Positions 25,515 to 34,466 of a DNA stretch of 64,000 bases are shown here, piece by piece; within the stretch, counting starts at the first letter, position 1, and each line of letters opens with the position of its first letter. Source of the DNA: Deltaproteobacteria bacterium (GTDB lineage: Bacteria > Myxococcota > Myxococcia > SLRQ01); the NCBI GenBank assembly GCA_029210625.1, contig JARGFU010000019.1, positions 57,573-121,572 on the forward strand, read 5' to 3'. A program made the translations under genes and the position numbers. Under the pieces are notes generated by a model. The model made no database searches. It was not told the origin of the DNA and saw only the letters and a program-made list of their open reading frames with translations.

Positions 25515-28352
25515 CTAGACATAGTCGACCTTCCCCGGCTTCCGCGTCGAGCGCGCCGCGCCCGAGCCCCCACCGCCATCCGACCCGTCATCGTCGTCCC
25601 CGGCGACGCCGTTGCGCGATTTGCCCCCACCTCCGAGACCGGCCAACCGCTCCTTGACGTCCCGGTACTTCGGATCCATCTCGGCGACCTTCTTGAAGTA
25701 GAAGCGCGCCTCCTCGGCGTCGTCCATGGCCACGCCGAGCTCTCCGAGCTCGTAGTAGATCGCCTTCTCGGTCTCCGCCGTGGCCTTCTCGTCCATCAGG
25801 GCCTGCTTGAATGCCTCGATGGCGGCCTCGAACTGCCCCAGCTCCTTCTGGCAGGTGCCGATGTTGGTGAGGGCGTCGATCCGCTTCGCCGGCGAGTTGG
25901 CGGCGAGCTCGAACTCACCGATGGCGTCCGCGACCAGGCCCATCTCCCGGTAGGCGATGCCCAGGTCGTAGTGGGTGTCCGCGTCGTCCTTGCTCACGGC
26001 CTCCGCGACGCCCTTCTTGAACTCGGAGAAGACGTCGTCCGCCGAGACCTGCAGGTCGTCGATGGGCGCGGCCGCCGAGTTGTCGTCGAGGTCGGCCAGC
26101 TCGTCGGCCAGCTCCCCGGCCAGATCGAAGTCGTCGAAGGCCTCGCCTCCGAGGCCGTCGGTCTCGCCCGGGTGGTCGAGGGAGGGCGCCGAGAAGTCGT
26201 CCGCCTCCTCGTCCTCGTCGGCCTCGAGCTGGGACTGCAGCCGCAGGGCCTCGGCGTTGCCCGGATCCGCGGCGAGGATGTTCGCCAGCACCTCGGCGGC
26301 CTCGTCGGGGAGCCCCTGCTGGATGAAGAACTCCGCCTCCTCCAGCTCGTCGGCGATCTCCTCGGGGGTCTTCCTCGGACCGCCTCGCGCGATCTCGGTC
26401 CCCTGGGGCTCGACGACGGGCTCGAAGCCGCCGTCGTCGTCGGGGATGGCGAAGGGATCGTCGCCGGGAGCGGTCAGCTCGGGCTCGTCGTCGAGCTCGA
26501 AGTCGCCGCCGGCGTAGCCCTTCCGGACGTCCTCCAGCTCGGGGAGGTCCTTGACCGAGAGCATCTCGGTGGTCTGGGTCTCGTCCTCGAAGTCGAAGTC
26601 GCCGGGGGCCGAGTCGAGATCCACCCCGCTGTCGAGGTCGTCGTCGAGGTCGCCGTCGAGATCGTCGTCGAACTCGTCGGCAGCGGAGGGCGCCGCGAAG
26701 TCGTCCTCGAGGAAGTCCTCCTCCTCGACCTCGACCCCGTGATCGACCGAGAAGTCCGCGTCCTCGTCGACCCCGAAGTCTTCGTCGTCGTCCGCGACCG
26801 CGAAGTGGCCTTCGTCGTCCTCGACCGCGAACTCGTCGTCGGCGGCGACCTGGAAGGTGTCGCCCTCGTCGTGGGAGCCCACGTCGACGGGGAGGCCGTC
26901 GTCACCGAAGTCGTCGTCGTCGTCCGCGCCGAAGTCCTCGTCCTCGGCGACGAGGAACTCGTCCTCGTCGTCTCCGGCGAGGATGACCTCGTCCTCGACC
27001 ACCGCCGTGCCCTGATCGAGGAAGGAGATCGACTCGACCTCGGGCTGCCCGAGCTGAGCGATGAAGCCCTGCACCTCGGGGAGGTGGGGCGCGATGTTCA
27101 TGATCTCCGAGAGGTACTCGCGGGCCTGATCCGGCCGGGTGTCCTTGGTCAGCGCGATGAGGGTGACCAGCTCGGCGCCGGCGGACTGCATGTCCCCCGA
27201 GTCCTTGTAGAGATCCTTGGCCTTCTCGTGCCCGGGGATGCTGTTCGGATCGACCCCGAAGACCTTCTTCAGGTGCTCGAGCGCCTTGTCCTTGAGACCG
27301 TACTTCACGTAGACGTCGGTCTCGGTCAGGAGCCGGGTCACGTCGGCCGGATCCTGCTGCGGGGGCGCCGCCGCCGCCCCACCCGCGCCGGGGGGGCGCC
27401 CGGCCGGAGGCGCCATCGCGCCCGGGGGCGGTCCGGCTGCGGGGACGGCCGCCGCGGGCGCCGGAGCCCGGCCGGTGGCCGCGAGGGCCTCGGGATCGTC
27501 GGGGGCGAGCGAGAGCACCTTGTTCCAGGCGTCACGCTGCTCGTCGATCTGGCCGTTGTCCGCGTAGATCTTGGCCAGCTCCTTGTAGACGGAGATGGTC
27601 TTGTTGGCCTGCCCCAGGTCGAGGAAGGCGCGCGCCAGCAGGTGGAGGGTCTCCACGTCCTGCGGATCGGACTTGAAGCAGACCTGCAGCTTGGCCAGGG
27701 AGCGCTTCGTGTCGCCCTTGGTCAGGTAGATGTTGGCCAGCTCCCGGGTCAGCGGGATGTCGTCGGGCTGGTGGTAGATCAACCGCTCGCAGACCTTGAT
27801 GTAGTCGTCGATGCGGTTGCGCTCCTTGAGGTAGGTCGCGGCGTTGCGGAACTCCTGGACCGCCTCGGCGACCATCCCCTCCTTGGAGTACATCTCGGCC
27901 AGCTTGATCCGGGAGGCGACGTTGTCCGGATCGAGATCCAGCATCCGCCGCAGGGTGTCGAAGCTGGCGCGGTTGTTCCCGGTGCGCTCGTAGTAGGCCG
28001 CCACGGACTGGTACTGCGCCATGGCGTCCGACATGAGGCCGAGCTGGTGGTAGAGCTCGGCGAGCTTGAGGTTCACCTCGACCCGGTCGGGATCCAGCTT
28101 GAGGATCTGCTTGTAGACGGCGACGGCCTTGAGGAAGAAGCCCTGCTGACCGTAGGACTCCGCGACCAGGATGTAGGTCTCCGCGGCGCCCCGGTTGTCA
28201 CCCTTCTTCGCCTGCAGGTCACCGATCTTCAGCCGCGAGCGGACGTCGGATGGATCGGCCTGGAGTACCTTCTCGTACTCCTTGATGGCCTTGTCCAGCT
28301 GCCCCTTCTGGATGAACTTCTGGGCGTTCTGGATGACCTTGTTCTTGTCCAT
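25515..28352 (-). CDS. SgmX-like tetratricopeptide-repeat protein with an acidic linker
   Basis: 945 residues. The N-terminal 290 residues are tandem TPRs (AIKEYEKVLQADPSDVRSRLKIGDL and further units), followed by a Pro/Ala-rich link, another TPR-like stretch (330-430), an intensely acidic low-complexity region of Asp/Glu with Val and Phe (about 440-690), and C-terminal TPRs (about 690-930). No signal peptide or membrane helix. M. xanthus SgmX is a large TPR protein that binds the GTPase MglA and places type IV pili at the leading pole, and from memory it lies beside accC near the pil cluster, as here. The arrangement and position support orthology, but the name is inferred. Confidence 0.75.
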   Translation of the reverse strand: MDKNKVIQNAQKFIQKGQLDKAIKEYEKVLQADPSDVRSRLKIGDLQAKKGDNRGAAETYILVAESYGQQGFFLKAVAVYKQILKLDPDRVEVNLKLAELYHQLGLMSDAMAQYQSVAAYYERTGNNRASFDTLRRMLDLDPDNVASRIKLAEMYSKEGMVAEAVQEFRNAATYLKERNRIDDYIKVCERLIYHQPDDIPLTRELANIYLTKGDTKRSLAKLQVCFKSDPQDVETLHLLARAFLDLGQANKTISVYKELAKIYADNGQIDEQRDAWNKVLSLAPDDPEALAATGRAPAPAAAVPAAGPPPGAMAPPAGRPPGAGGAAAAPPQQDPADVTRLLTETDVYVKYGLKDKALEHLKKVFGVDPNSIPGHEKAKDLYKDSGDMQSAGAELVTLIALTKDTRPDQAREYLSEIMNIAPHLPEVQGFIAQLGQPEVESISFLDQGTAVVEDEVILAGDDEDEFLVAEDEDFGADDDDDFGDDGLPVDVGSHDEGDTFQVAADDEFAVEDDEGHFAVADDDEDFGVDEDADFSVDHGVEVEEEDFLEDDFAAPSAADEFDDDLDGDLDDDLDSGVDLDSAPGDFDFEDETQTTEMLSVKDLPELEDVRKGYAGGDFELDDEPELTAPGDDPFAIPDDDGGFEPVVEPQGTEIARGGPRKTPEEIADELEEAEFFIQQGLPDEAAEVLANILAADPGNAEALRLQSQLEADEDEEADDFSAPSLDHPGETDGLGGEAFDDFDLAGELADELADLDDNSAAAPIDDLQVSADDVFSEFKKGVAEAVSKDDADTHYDLGIAYREMGLVADAIGEFELAANSPAKRIDALTNIGTCQKELGQFEAAIEAFKQALMDEKATAETEKAIYYELGELGVAMDDAEEARFYFKKVAEMDPKYRDVKERLAGLGGGGKSRNGVAGDDDDGSDGGGGSGAARSTRKPGKVDYV

Positions 28353-28702
28353 CGATGTCGTTTCACGTCGCGAGGATCGTCCGATGCCTCGCTCCCGTGT
28401 GCCTCGCTATCCGGCGAACTGCTGTCGCGCTGCCGTCTTCCCCGTGGGTTCTTGTTGATGGATCGGCCCCGGGAGTCGGGCGTGGCGCACGATGGCGCAC
28501 ACGAACGCCTCCGGTTCGCCCGCGCCCGAGCCCGCGACCGAGGTGCCGAGTTCTTTTGGAATTTCGATGATTTAGGCTGCGCTCCGAGGTTTCCGGCGCA
28601 AGAGCCGCAAGCTGTGACGGTATCGGAGGATGGTGAGGGCAGTCAAGGCCGCACCTTTCCCGTCCCAGAGTAGACAAGCCCCGGAGATCCCTCAACTTTT
28701 CA

Positions 28703-28739
28703 CCCCCGAGCCGGGGGGCGGCCCGGCCCGGGAGGGCCG
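28703..28739 (-). terminator. GC-rich stem-loops after accC
   Basis: Two perfect hairpins follow the accC stop: CCCCCG-AGC-CGGGGG (28703-28717) and CGGCCC with GGGCCG (28719-28739). No T run follows on the minus strand, so they would act as weak or Rho-assisted terminators. The rest of 28353-28702 holds no gene; a TTGAGG-17-TACTCT pair and a TTGACT element on the minus strand are weak promoter candidates for the TPR gene. Confidence 0.45.
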
Positions 28740-28751
28740 TCACGCGCCGCT

Positions 28752-30092
28752 TCAGTCCTCGAGGATCTGCGGGACGATCCGGGTGTCGTAGTTTCCGGCC
28801 CGGAAGGACTCGTTCTTGAGGAGCCGCCGATGGAAGGGGATGTTGGTGGAGATCCCCTCGATCACCATCTCGCCCAGGGCGCGGTCGAGGCGCGCGAGCG
28901 CCGTCTTGCGGTTCTCGGCGTAGACGATCAGCTTGGCCAGGAGGCTGTCGTAGTAGGGCAGCACCCGGTACTGCTCGTAGATGGTCGAGTCCACCCGCAC
29001 CCCGAAGCCCCCGGGGGCGTGGTAGCCGGTGATCAACCCCGGGGAGGGAGCGAAGGTCACCGGATCCTCGGCGTTGATCCGCGCCTCGATGGCGTGCCCC
29101 CGGAAGATGATGTCCTCCTGGCTACGCCCGAGCTTCTCCCCCGCCGCCAGCCGGATCTGCTCGCGCACGAGATCGAAGCCCGTCACCAGCTCGGTGACCG
29201 GATGCTCGACCTGGATCCGGGTGTTGGTCTCCATGAAGTAGTAGCGGTTCTGCTCGTCGAGGAGGAACTCGACGGTCCCCACGGAGGTGTAGCCGACCTT
29301 TCGCAGGGCCTCGACCGCCGCGTTCCCCATCTCGTCGCGCAGGGCCTTGCTCACCGCGGGCGAGGGAGACTCCTCCAGGAGCTTCTGGTGCCGTCGCTGG
29401 ACCGAGCACTCGCGCTCCCCGAGGTGGATGATGTTGCCGTAGGCGTCGGCGATGATCTGGATCTCGATGTGGCGGGGCGCCTCGACGTAGCGCTCGAGGA
29501 ACATCTCACCGTTGCTGAAGGCCGCCTCGGCCTCGGCGCTCGCCATCTCGAAGGCCTGGGCGACGTGGTCGAGGTCGCGGACGATCTTCATCCCCCGCCC
29601 GCCCCCGCCGGCCGAGGCCTTGAGGATCACCGGCAGCCCCAGCTCCCGGGCGAGGGCCTCCGCCTCCTTGGCGTCCGCCACCGGCCCGGGCGAGCCAGGC
29701 AGCAGCGGCAGGCCCGCCTCGGCCATCGCCCGCCGGGCCTCCACCTTGTTGCCCATCAGCCGGATCATCTCCGGCGAGGGGCCGATCCAGGTCAGGCCGC
29801 AGGAGCCGCAGACCTCGGCGAACTCCGCGTTCTCCGAGAGGAAGCCGTAGCCCGGATGGACGGCCTGCGCGCCGCTGATCTCGGCCGCCGCGATGAGGGC
29901 CGGGACGTTGAGGTAGCTGTCCCGCGCCGCCGGCGGCCCTATGCAGACCGAGTCGTCGGCGAAGCGAACGTGGGGCGACTCGGCGTCGGCGGTCGAGTGG
30001 ACCGCCACCGTGGTCATGCCCAGCTCCCGGGCCGCCCGGACCACCCGGAGGGCGATCTCACCGCGGTTGGCGATCAGGATCCGATCGAACAT
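28752..30092 (-). CDS. accC: Acetyl-CoA carboxylase, biotin carboxylase subunit
   Basis: 446 residues, the standard length. It carboxylates the biotin of AccB using ATP and bicarbonate, the first step of fatty-acid synthesis. Visible are [21 protein letters not shown] at the start, the ATP-grasp glycine loop [32 protein letters not shown], and [13 protein letters not shown] (here [15 protein letters not shown]) at the active site. The gene lies 13 bp after accB and is the last gene of the roadblock-aroQ-efp-accB-accC run. Confidence 0.97.
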   Translation of the reverse strand: MFDRILIANRGEIALRVVRAARELGMTTVAVHSTADAESPHVRFADDSVCIGPPAARDSYLNVPALIAAAEISGAQAVHPGYGFLSENAEFAEVCGSCGLTWIGPSPEMIRLMGNKVEARRAMAEAGLPLLPGSPGPVADAKEAEALARELGLPVILKASAGGGGRGMKIVRDLDHVAQAFEMASAEAEAAFSNGEMFLERYVEAPRHIEIQIIADAYGNIIHLGERECSVQRRHQKLLEESPSPAVSKALRDEMGNAAVEALRKVGYTSVGTVEFLLDEQNRYYFMETNTRIQVEHPVTELVTGFDLVREQIRLAAGEKLGRSQEDIIFRGHAIEARINAEDPVTFAPSPGLITGYHAPGGFGVRVDSTIYEQYRVLPYYDSLLAKLIVYAENRKTALARLDRALGEMVIEGISTNIPFHRRLLKNESFRAGNYDTRIVPQILED

Positions 30093-30105
30093 CGACGTCG
30101 CCCCC

Positions 30106-30558
30106 TTAGGCCGGATCGATGACGAAGAGAGCCTCTCCGAACTCGACCGGCTGCCCGTTCTCTACGAGGATCTCGAGCACCTTGCCGGAGACGTCGCACT
30201 CGATCTCGTTCATGAGCTTCATCGCCTCGACGATGCAGAGGGTCTGGCCCTTGGAGACCTTCTCCCCCACCCCGCAGAAGGGCGACGACTCGGGCGAGGG
30301 CGCCCGGTAGAAGGTCCCGACGAAGGGGGAGGTGATGACGTGGCCCTCAACGATCGCCGCCACCGGGGCGCCCGCCACCGGCGCCGCGGCCGCCGGGGCC
30401 GGCGGCGCCATCATCTGCGTGGGCATCCCCATCACCGTGGTCGCCCCCTCGGGCCCCCGGCGGATCGTCCAGCGCTCTTCCCCGTTGCGCCACTCGACCA
30501 GGGAGACCTCGGTCCCCTCCAGGATGGTGACGATCTCCCGCAGCTTGTCGGTATCCAT
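30106..30558 (-). CDS. accB: Acetyl-CoA carboxylase, biotin carboxyl carrier protein
   Basis: 150 residues. An N-terminal helix pair precedes a Pro/Ala-rich linker ([14 protein letters not shown]), then the biotinyl domain with the modified Lys114 in EAMKLMNE and the usual thumb segment [11 protein letters not shown]. It is the mobile carrier that passes CO2 from AccC to the transferase. accC follows 13 bp downstream and efp precedes by 6 bp. Confidence 0.97.
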   Translation of the reverse strand: MDTDKLREIVTILEGTEVSLVEWRNGEERWTIRRGPEGATTVMGMPTQMMAPPAPAAAAPVAGAPVAAIVEGHVITSPFVGTFYRAPSPESSPFCGVGEKVSKGQTLCIVEAMKLMNEIECDVSGKVLEILVENGQPVEFGEALFVIDPA

Positions 30559-30564
30559 GATCTG

Positions 30565-31125
30565 CTAGTTCGCTCTCTCGAGGTACTCGCCGCTGCGCGT
30601 GTCGACCTTCACGACCTCGCCCTCGTTGATGAAGAGCGGAACGTGAACGATGTGGCCGCTCTCGAGGGTCGCGGGCTTGCTCGCGCCGGAGACGGTGTCG
30701 CCCTTCACGCCCGGATCGCACTGCACGATCTTCAGCTCGACGGTGTTCGGCAGGTCGACGCCGATCACCCGGCCCTCGAAGAAGAGCATCGAGCACTCGA
30801 TGTTCTCCTTGAGGAAGTTCACCGCGTCGCCGAGGGTCTCCTTCGTGACGAAGGTCTGCTCGTAGCTCGAGGTGTCCATGAAGTAGTAGTTCTCGCCCTC
30901 GGCGTAGAGGTACTGCATGTTCTTCTCTTCCATGTCGGGCTTCTCGAACTTGTCGCCCGAGCGGAAGTTGCGCTCGTTCACGTTGCCCGTGAGGAGGTTG
31001 CGCCACTTCGTCCGGACGAAGGCGCCGCCCTTGCCCGGCTTGACGTGCTGGAAGTCGACGATGATGCAGGGCTGGCCCTCGATCATCAGCTTGAGGCCCT
31101 TGCGAAAGTCCGTGGTGGAAAGCAT
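30565..31125 (-). CDS. efp: Elongation factor P
   Basis: 186 residues, normal length, with the KOW-like N-domain and two OB folds. The tip loop is HVKPGKGGAF; Lys32 is the residue equivalent to the Lys that EpmA modifies in E. coli. It relieves ribosome stalling at polyproline. Several proteins in this window contain Pro-rich runs that would profit from it (FtsK, PilP, AccB). It lies 6 bp before accB and 20 bp after aroQ. Confidence 0.97.
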   Translation of the reverse strand: MLSTTDFRKGLKLMIEGQPCIIVDFQHVKPGKGGAFVRTKWRNLLTGNVNERNFRSGDKFEKPDMEEKNMQYLYAEGENYYFMDTSSYEQTFVTKETLGDAVNFLKENIECSMLFFEGRVIGVDLPNTVELKIVQCDPGVKGDTVSGASKPATLESGHIVHVPLFINEGEVVKVDTRSGEYLERAN

Positions 31126-31145
31126 CTGCCTGCCCTCTCTTCTCT

Positions 31146-31616
31146 TCAGTCCGTGTGTTCAGCGAGCCGAAGCGCCGCCTCGATGCCGAGGAGGTAGCTC
31201 GCACTTCCCATTCCAGTAATCACGCCGCTGGCCACCGCACCGGTGAGCAGCCGCTGACGAAAGTCTTCCCGGCCGTGCACGTTGGAGAGGTGCACCTCGA
31301 CGACCGGCAGCCCGGCCTCGACCGCGACGCTGAAGGCGTCCCGCAGGGCGACCGAGGTGTGCGCGTAGCCGCCGGGGTTCACGACGACGGCGTCGAAGGC
31401 CCCCTCCCCGCCGTGGCTCGCCGGCAGGGCCTCGTGGAGCCACTCCACCAGCGCCCCCTCCAGGTTGCTCTGCCGGCACGCGACCTCGACCCCCCGGGCC
31501 TGCCCGGCCTCCACGAGCCGCGCGTCGAGCGCGGCGAGGGTCTCGCTCCCGTACTGCGCGGGATCCCGATGCCCCAACAAATCGAGGTTGGGCCCATGTA
31601 TGACCAGCAGCTTCAC
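31146..31616 (-). CDS. aroQ: 3-dehydroquinate dehydratase, type II
   Basis: 156 residues of the small type II enzyme that dehydrates 3-dehydroquinate in the shikimate pathway and forms a dodecamer. Catalytic Tyr22 lies in QYGSE, catalytic His86 in GGYAHTSVA, and the HLSNVHGREDFR substrate loop is complete. The start motif reads HGPNLDLLG, where most have HGPNLNLLG. It follows the Roadblock gene (36 bp gap) and precedes efp by 20 bp. Confidence 0.95.
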   Translation of the reverse strand: MKLLVIHGPNLDLLGHRDPAQYGSETLAALDARLVEAGQARGVEVACRQSNLEGALVEWLHEALPASHGGEGAFDAVVVNPGGYAHTSVALRDAFSVAVEAGLPVVEVHLSNVHGREDFRQRLLTGAVASGVITGMGSASYLLGIEAALRLAEHTD

Positions 31617-31652
31617 GGCCTGTCGGGCCCTCGGTCGCCTGAGATCGCGGGC

Positions 31653-32024
31653 CTAGAGCTCGGCGGCGAGCATCGAGGAGGCGATCCGGAGCTTGTAGCG
31701 CGCCTTGCCGTAGTTGGCGTCCGGGAGGACCGCCAGCACGGCGTAGTACTCGTCGGTGAGCCGACGGCTCAGGGTCAGCAGCCGCTCGGTCTCGACCGCG
31801 AGCTGCTTCAGCCCGCCGGTCTCGAGCACCTCGCCCGCCTGCACGAGCTGGGAGAGGATGGCGGTGTACTCGACCAGGAGGGTCTGGATGTCGATCTCCA
31901 GGAGGTCGTCACTGGCTGACGCCTCGACGGTGTCGATCGCGATACCATCCATGCCCATCACGCTGGCGGCGACAGCGCCGTCCACCGAGTTGACGAGTCC
32001 TTCGAGTTGCTCCCTGAATCCCAT
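31653..32024 (-). CDS. Roadblock/LC7-domain protein (MglB-like)
   Basis: 123 residues of a single Roadblock/LC7 domain: helix-strand pattern MGFREQLEGLVNSVDGAVAASVMGMDGIAIDTVE, a long central helix and a final strand pair with ERLLTLSRRLTDEYYAVLAVLPDANYGKARYKLRIASSML. In myxobacteria this fold includes MglB, the GTPase-activating partner of MglA. This protein is shorter than M. xanthus MglB and lies alone, without an adjacent mglA, so it may instead be a related regulator. It is the first gene of the aroQ-efp-accB-accC unit and sits just downstream of the pilM-pilQ unit. A weak CTGACT-17-TAGATA pair lies upstream. Confidence 0.85.
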   Translation of the reverse strand: MGFREQLEGLVNSVDGAVAASVMGMDGIAIDTVEASASDDLLEIDIQTLLVEYTAILSQLVQAGEVLETGGLKQLAVETERLLTLSRRLTDEYYAVLAVLPDANYGKARYKLRIASSMLAAEL

Positions 32025-32083
32025 CTTTGGCCCTCTATCTATCGAAGATCAGGGAAGTAGTCAGCGCCCTCCCGAAAGTCAAG

Positions 32084-32121
32084 GCGCCCGCCGGCCCCGC
32101 GCTTGCGGGACGGGCGGGCGC
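32084..32121. terminator. Strong stem-loop at the end of the pilM unit
   Basis: GCGCCCGCC (32084-32092) pairs with GGCGGGCGC (32113-32121), and within it CCCGC pairs with GCGGG around a GCTT loop. It lies 41 bp after the last gene of the pilM-to-lipoprotein run and 59 bp before the Roadblock start, in a place suited to separating the two units. Confidence 0.65.
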
Positions 32122-32162
32122 TCTTGGTGGAGATGCCCTCCCCGAAGGTCGGGGAGCGGACG

Positions 32163-32822
32163 CTAGAGGCAGAGGCCGGGGTAGCGCCCCGGAGAGCCGC
32201 AGCTCCAGGCGGCCGGCTCGACGCCGCCCGCACAGAACATGCAGCGGTTGCAGATCTCGACCGGGAACGAGACCGTCGAGCTGAAGAGCCCCTGACCGTT
32301 CTGCATGTGGCCCTCGATCTGCGTGTTCACGATGATCGTGGCCCGGGCGCTCGGATCGGAGAGGGAGCCCTCGCTGGCCAGCACCGCCGAGACGTCGCGG
32401 GGGACGATGTTGACCCAGATGCCGGCATCGCCGCCGGCCTCGATGGTGCCGGACATCGGCGTCTCGCGCTCCCCCAGGCTCTCCATCAGGCCCTGGAGGT
32501 CCTGCTCGACCGCGCCGTAGGAGACCACCGCCCGCTCGATGATGAAGTCCCGGCTGTTGAGGCGCTCGGAGCCCTCGTCGGTGTTCACCTCCATGTTGTT
32601 CTTCGCGGTGAAGGACTGCCAGAGGAAGGCGTTCGTCGCGCCCACGTCGAAGAAGCCGGCTGCGACCGGGGTACCGCTGGGATCGGCGAGGCAGGATCCC
32701 GTATCCCCATCGACGTCGGGCACGGTGGCGTGCACCAGCTGCACGCTCATCTCGTTCGGGACGCAGGCGGTGAGGGTCAGGGAAGCGGCCAGGGCCACGC
32801 TCATCGGAAAGAAACGCTTCAT
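32163..32822 (-). CDS. Lipoprotein with a C-terminal Cys cluster, unknown
   Basis: 219 residues from the ATG at 32820-32822. That start has AAGGAG exactly 6 nt upstream and overlaps the aroKB stop by 4 nt; an ATG two codons earlier would touch the ribosome site. MKRFFPMSVALAASLTLTAC is a lipoprotein signal with lipobox LTAC. The mature protein is mostly beta-strand (FIIERAVVSYG, ATIIVNTQIEGHM) and ends with CNRCMFCAGG and a further Cys pair. It is the last gene of the pilus-aroKB run. Function unknown. Confidence 0.85.
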   Translation of the reverse strand: MKRFFPMSVALAASLTLTACVPNEMSVQLVHATVPDVDGDTGSCLADPSGTPVAAGFFDVGATNAFLWQSFTAKNNMEVNTDEGSERLNSRDFIIERAVVSYGAVEQDLQGLMESLGERETPMSGTIEAGGDAGIWVNIVPRDVSAVLASEGSLSDPSARATIIVNTQIEGHMQNGQGLFSSTVSFPVEICNRCMFCAGGVEPAAWSCGSPGRYPGLCL

Positions 32823-34444
32823 TGCCATCTCCTTGTGGGGTCCAGAATACCCCGGGCTCCGTCGCTTGTCAGAGAAATGACCTCCACCCCTTCGGGGGTC
32901 GGGAGGACGAAATCCAGGGCCTCGCCCCGGCGCTTCTTGTCCGCCTCCAGGCGCTCCCACACGAGGGGAGAGAGGCGGCGATCCAGATCCACCGGCAGGC
33001 CCCAGCCGGCGAGGAGGGCCTTCACCCGGTCCTCGCGCTCCGGGGGCCCCAATTCCAGGGCGGCCGCGAGGCGCAGGGCGGCCAGGAGGCCGAGGCCCAC
33101 GGCCTCGCCGTGGCGCAGCGGGGGCCGCTCGGCGTCCCCCGGATCCCCGGGCTCCAGGGCGTGACCGAGGGTGTGGCCCAGGTTCAGGTGGATCCGCGCG
33201 CCCCCCTCCCGGGGGTCGGCCTCCACGCAGCGGGCCTTCTGCCCGGCGCAGCGCAGCACCACCTCGGAGAGGTCCCGCGGCATCCGCAGGCCCTCGGCCC
33301 ACGCCAGGCCGGCGTCCCCCTGGAGGAGGGCGTACTTGGCGACCTCTCCGAAGGCCGAGCGCCGCTCCTCCCCCGGGAGCGTCTCCAGGGTCTTCAGGGA
33401 GGCGACCACCAGGTCGGGCTGGTGGAAGGCGCCCACCAGGTTCTTGCCGAGGCGGTGGTTCACCGCCGTCTTCCCCCCCAGGGCCGCGTCGATCATGCCC
33501 AGGAGGGTCGTGGGGAGCTGGATCAGGTGGCAGCCCCGCTTCAGGAGCGCCGCGGCCAGGCCGGCGAGATCGGTGGCGCTGCCGCCGCCGAGGCCGAGGA
33601 CCGTCGAGCCCCGCTGCAGGCCCGCGGAGAGGAGCCCGTCGAGGACCCCCTCCAGCACCGCCCAGCGCTTGCAGTCCTCTCCGGCCGGCACCGGGATCAC
33701 GGCGACCCGGTAGCCGCGGGCCTCGAGGGCCTCGCGCAGGGGCGCCCCGTGAAGGCCGAGGACGACCTCGTCGGCGACCAGCCCCAGCTGCTCCCGGCCC
33801 TCTCCCGGCGGGAGGGTCTGCTGGATCCAGTCGGCCGCGGCCGCCAGCCCGCCCTCCGTGATGATCAGCTGATGACCGGCCCCGGGCACCCGGAAGGGCA
33901 CCGAGCGCCCGAGGTGCGCGAGGACCTCCTGCAGGAGCAGGGCAGCGAGCTCATCGGGCGAGCCGTCGCTGGTGTCGAGGCGTAGATCGGCGCGCGCGTA
34001 GACCGGCCCGCGCTCGGCCTGGAGTCGCGAGAGGCGCTCGGCCCGGGCCGCGGGGGTGTCGGCGCCCTCCAGGAGGGGGCGCCCCTCGGCGCTCGCCCGC
34101 AGGGCCAGGACCTCGGGGGGCGCCTCGAGGGAGACCACCACCGCCCCGGCCTCCCGGGCCAGCGCCCAGGCGCCGGCCTCCAGGAGCGCGCCGCCGCCGC
34201 AGGCGATGACCGCCGGCGGGCCGGCCAGGAGCTCCCGGAGCGCCTCGCGCTCGAGGCTCCGGAAGGCCGCCTCGCCCTCCTCCGAGAAGATCGCGGGGAT
34301 CGAACGCCCCGCGCTCTCCTCGATGCGGGCATCGAGATCGTGGGCCGGGAGCGCCAGCGCCGAGCCGAGGGGGCCCGCGAGGGTGCTCTTTCCGACGCAC
34401 ATCGGCCCGATCAGGAGGATGCTCCGATCGGGCCGATGCCACAT
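32819..34444 (-). CDS. aroKB: Bifunctional shikimate kinase / 3-dehydroquinate synthase fusion
   Basis: 541 residues from the ATG at 34444. A GTG at 34477 would overlap pilQ and add an unsupported tail. Residues 1-175 are shikimate kinase with Walker A GPMCVGKS (13-20), the DLDARIEE shikimate loop and the ACGGGA motif. Residues 180-541 are 3-dehydroquinate synthase with GGGSATDLAG and PTTLLGMIDAALGGKTAVNH, and zinc ligands Glu367, His424 and His445. The two enzymes catalyse steps two and five of the shikimate pathway. The gene follows pilQ by 22 bp, so it is probably on the pilus transcript. Confidence 0.94.
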   Translation of the reverse strand: MWHRPDRSILLIGPMCVGKSTLAGPLGSALALPAHDLDARIEESAGRSIPAIFSEEGEAAFRSLEREALRELLAGPPAVIACGGGALLEAGAWALAREAGAVVVSLEAPPEVLALRASAEGRPLLEGADTPAARAERLSRLQAERGPVYARADLRLDTSDGSPDELAALLLQEVLAHLGRSVPFRVPGAGHQLIITEGGLAAAADWIQQTLPPGEGREQLGLVADEVVLGLHGAPLREALEARGYRVAVIPVPAGEDCKRWAVLEGVLDGLLSAGLQRGSTVLGLGGGSATDLAGLAAALLKRGCHLIQLPTTLLGMIDAALGGKTAVNHRLGKNLVGAFHQPDLVVASLKTLETLPGEERRSAFGEVAKYALLQGDAGLAWAEGLRMPRDLSEVVLRCAGQKARCVEADPREGGARIHLNLGHTLGHALEPGDPGDAERPPLRHGEAVGLGLLAALRLAAALELGPPEREDRVKALLAGWGLPVDLDRRLSPLVWERLEADKKRRGEALDFVLPTPEGVEVISLTSDGARGILDPTRRWQ

Positions 34445-34466
34445 CTCGAGCCCGCTGTGGGACGCT

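Noticed and set aside
28353..28702. tRNA or small RNA gene in the long gap before the TPR gene
   Set aside because: No T-arm GGTTCGA-type motif or cloverleaf pairing was found on either strand.
32823..32828. First ATG of the lipoprotein at 32163
   Set aside because: It abuts the AAGGAG site with no spacing; the ATG at 32820-32822 has 6 nt spacing and an ATGA overlap with aroKB.
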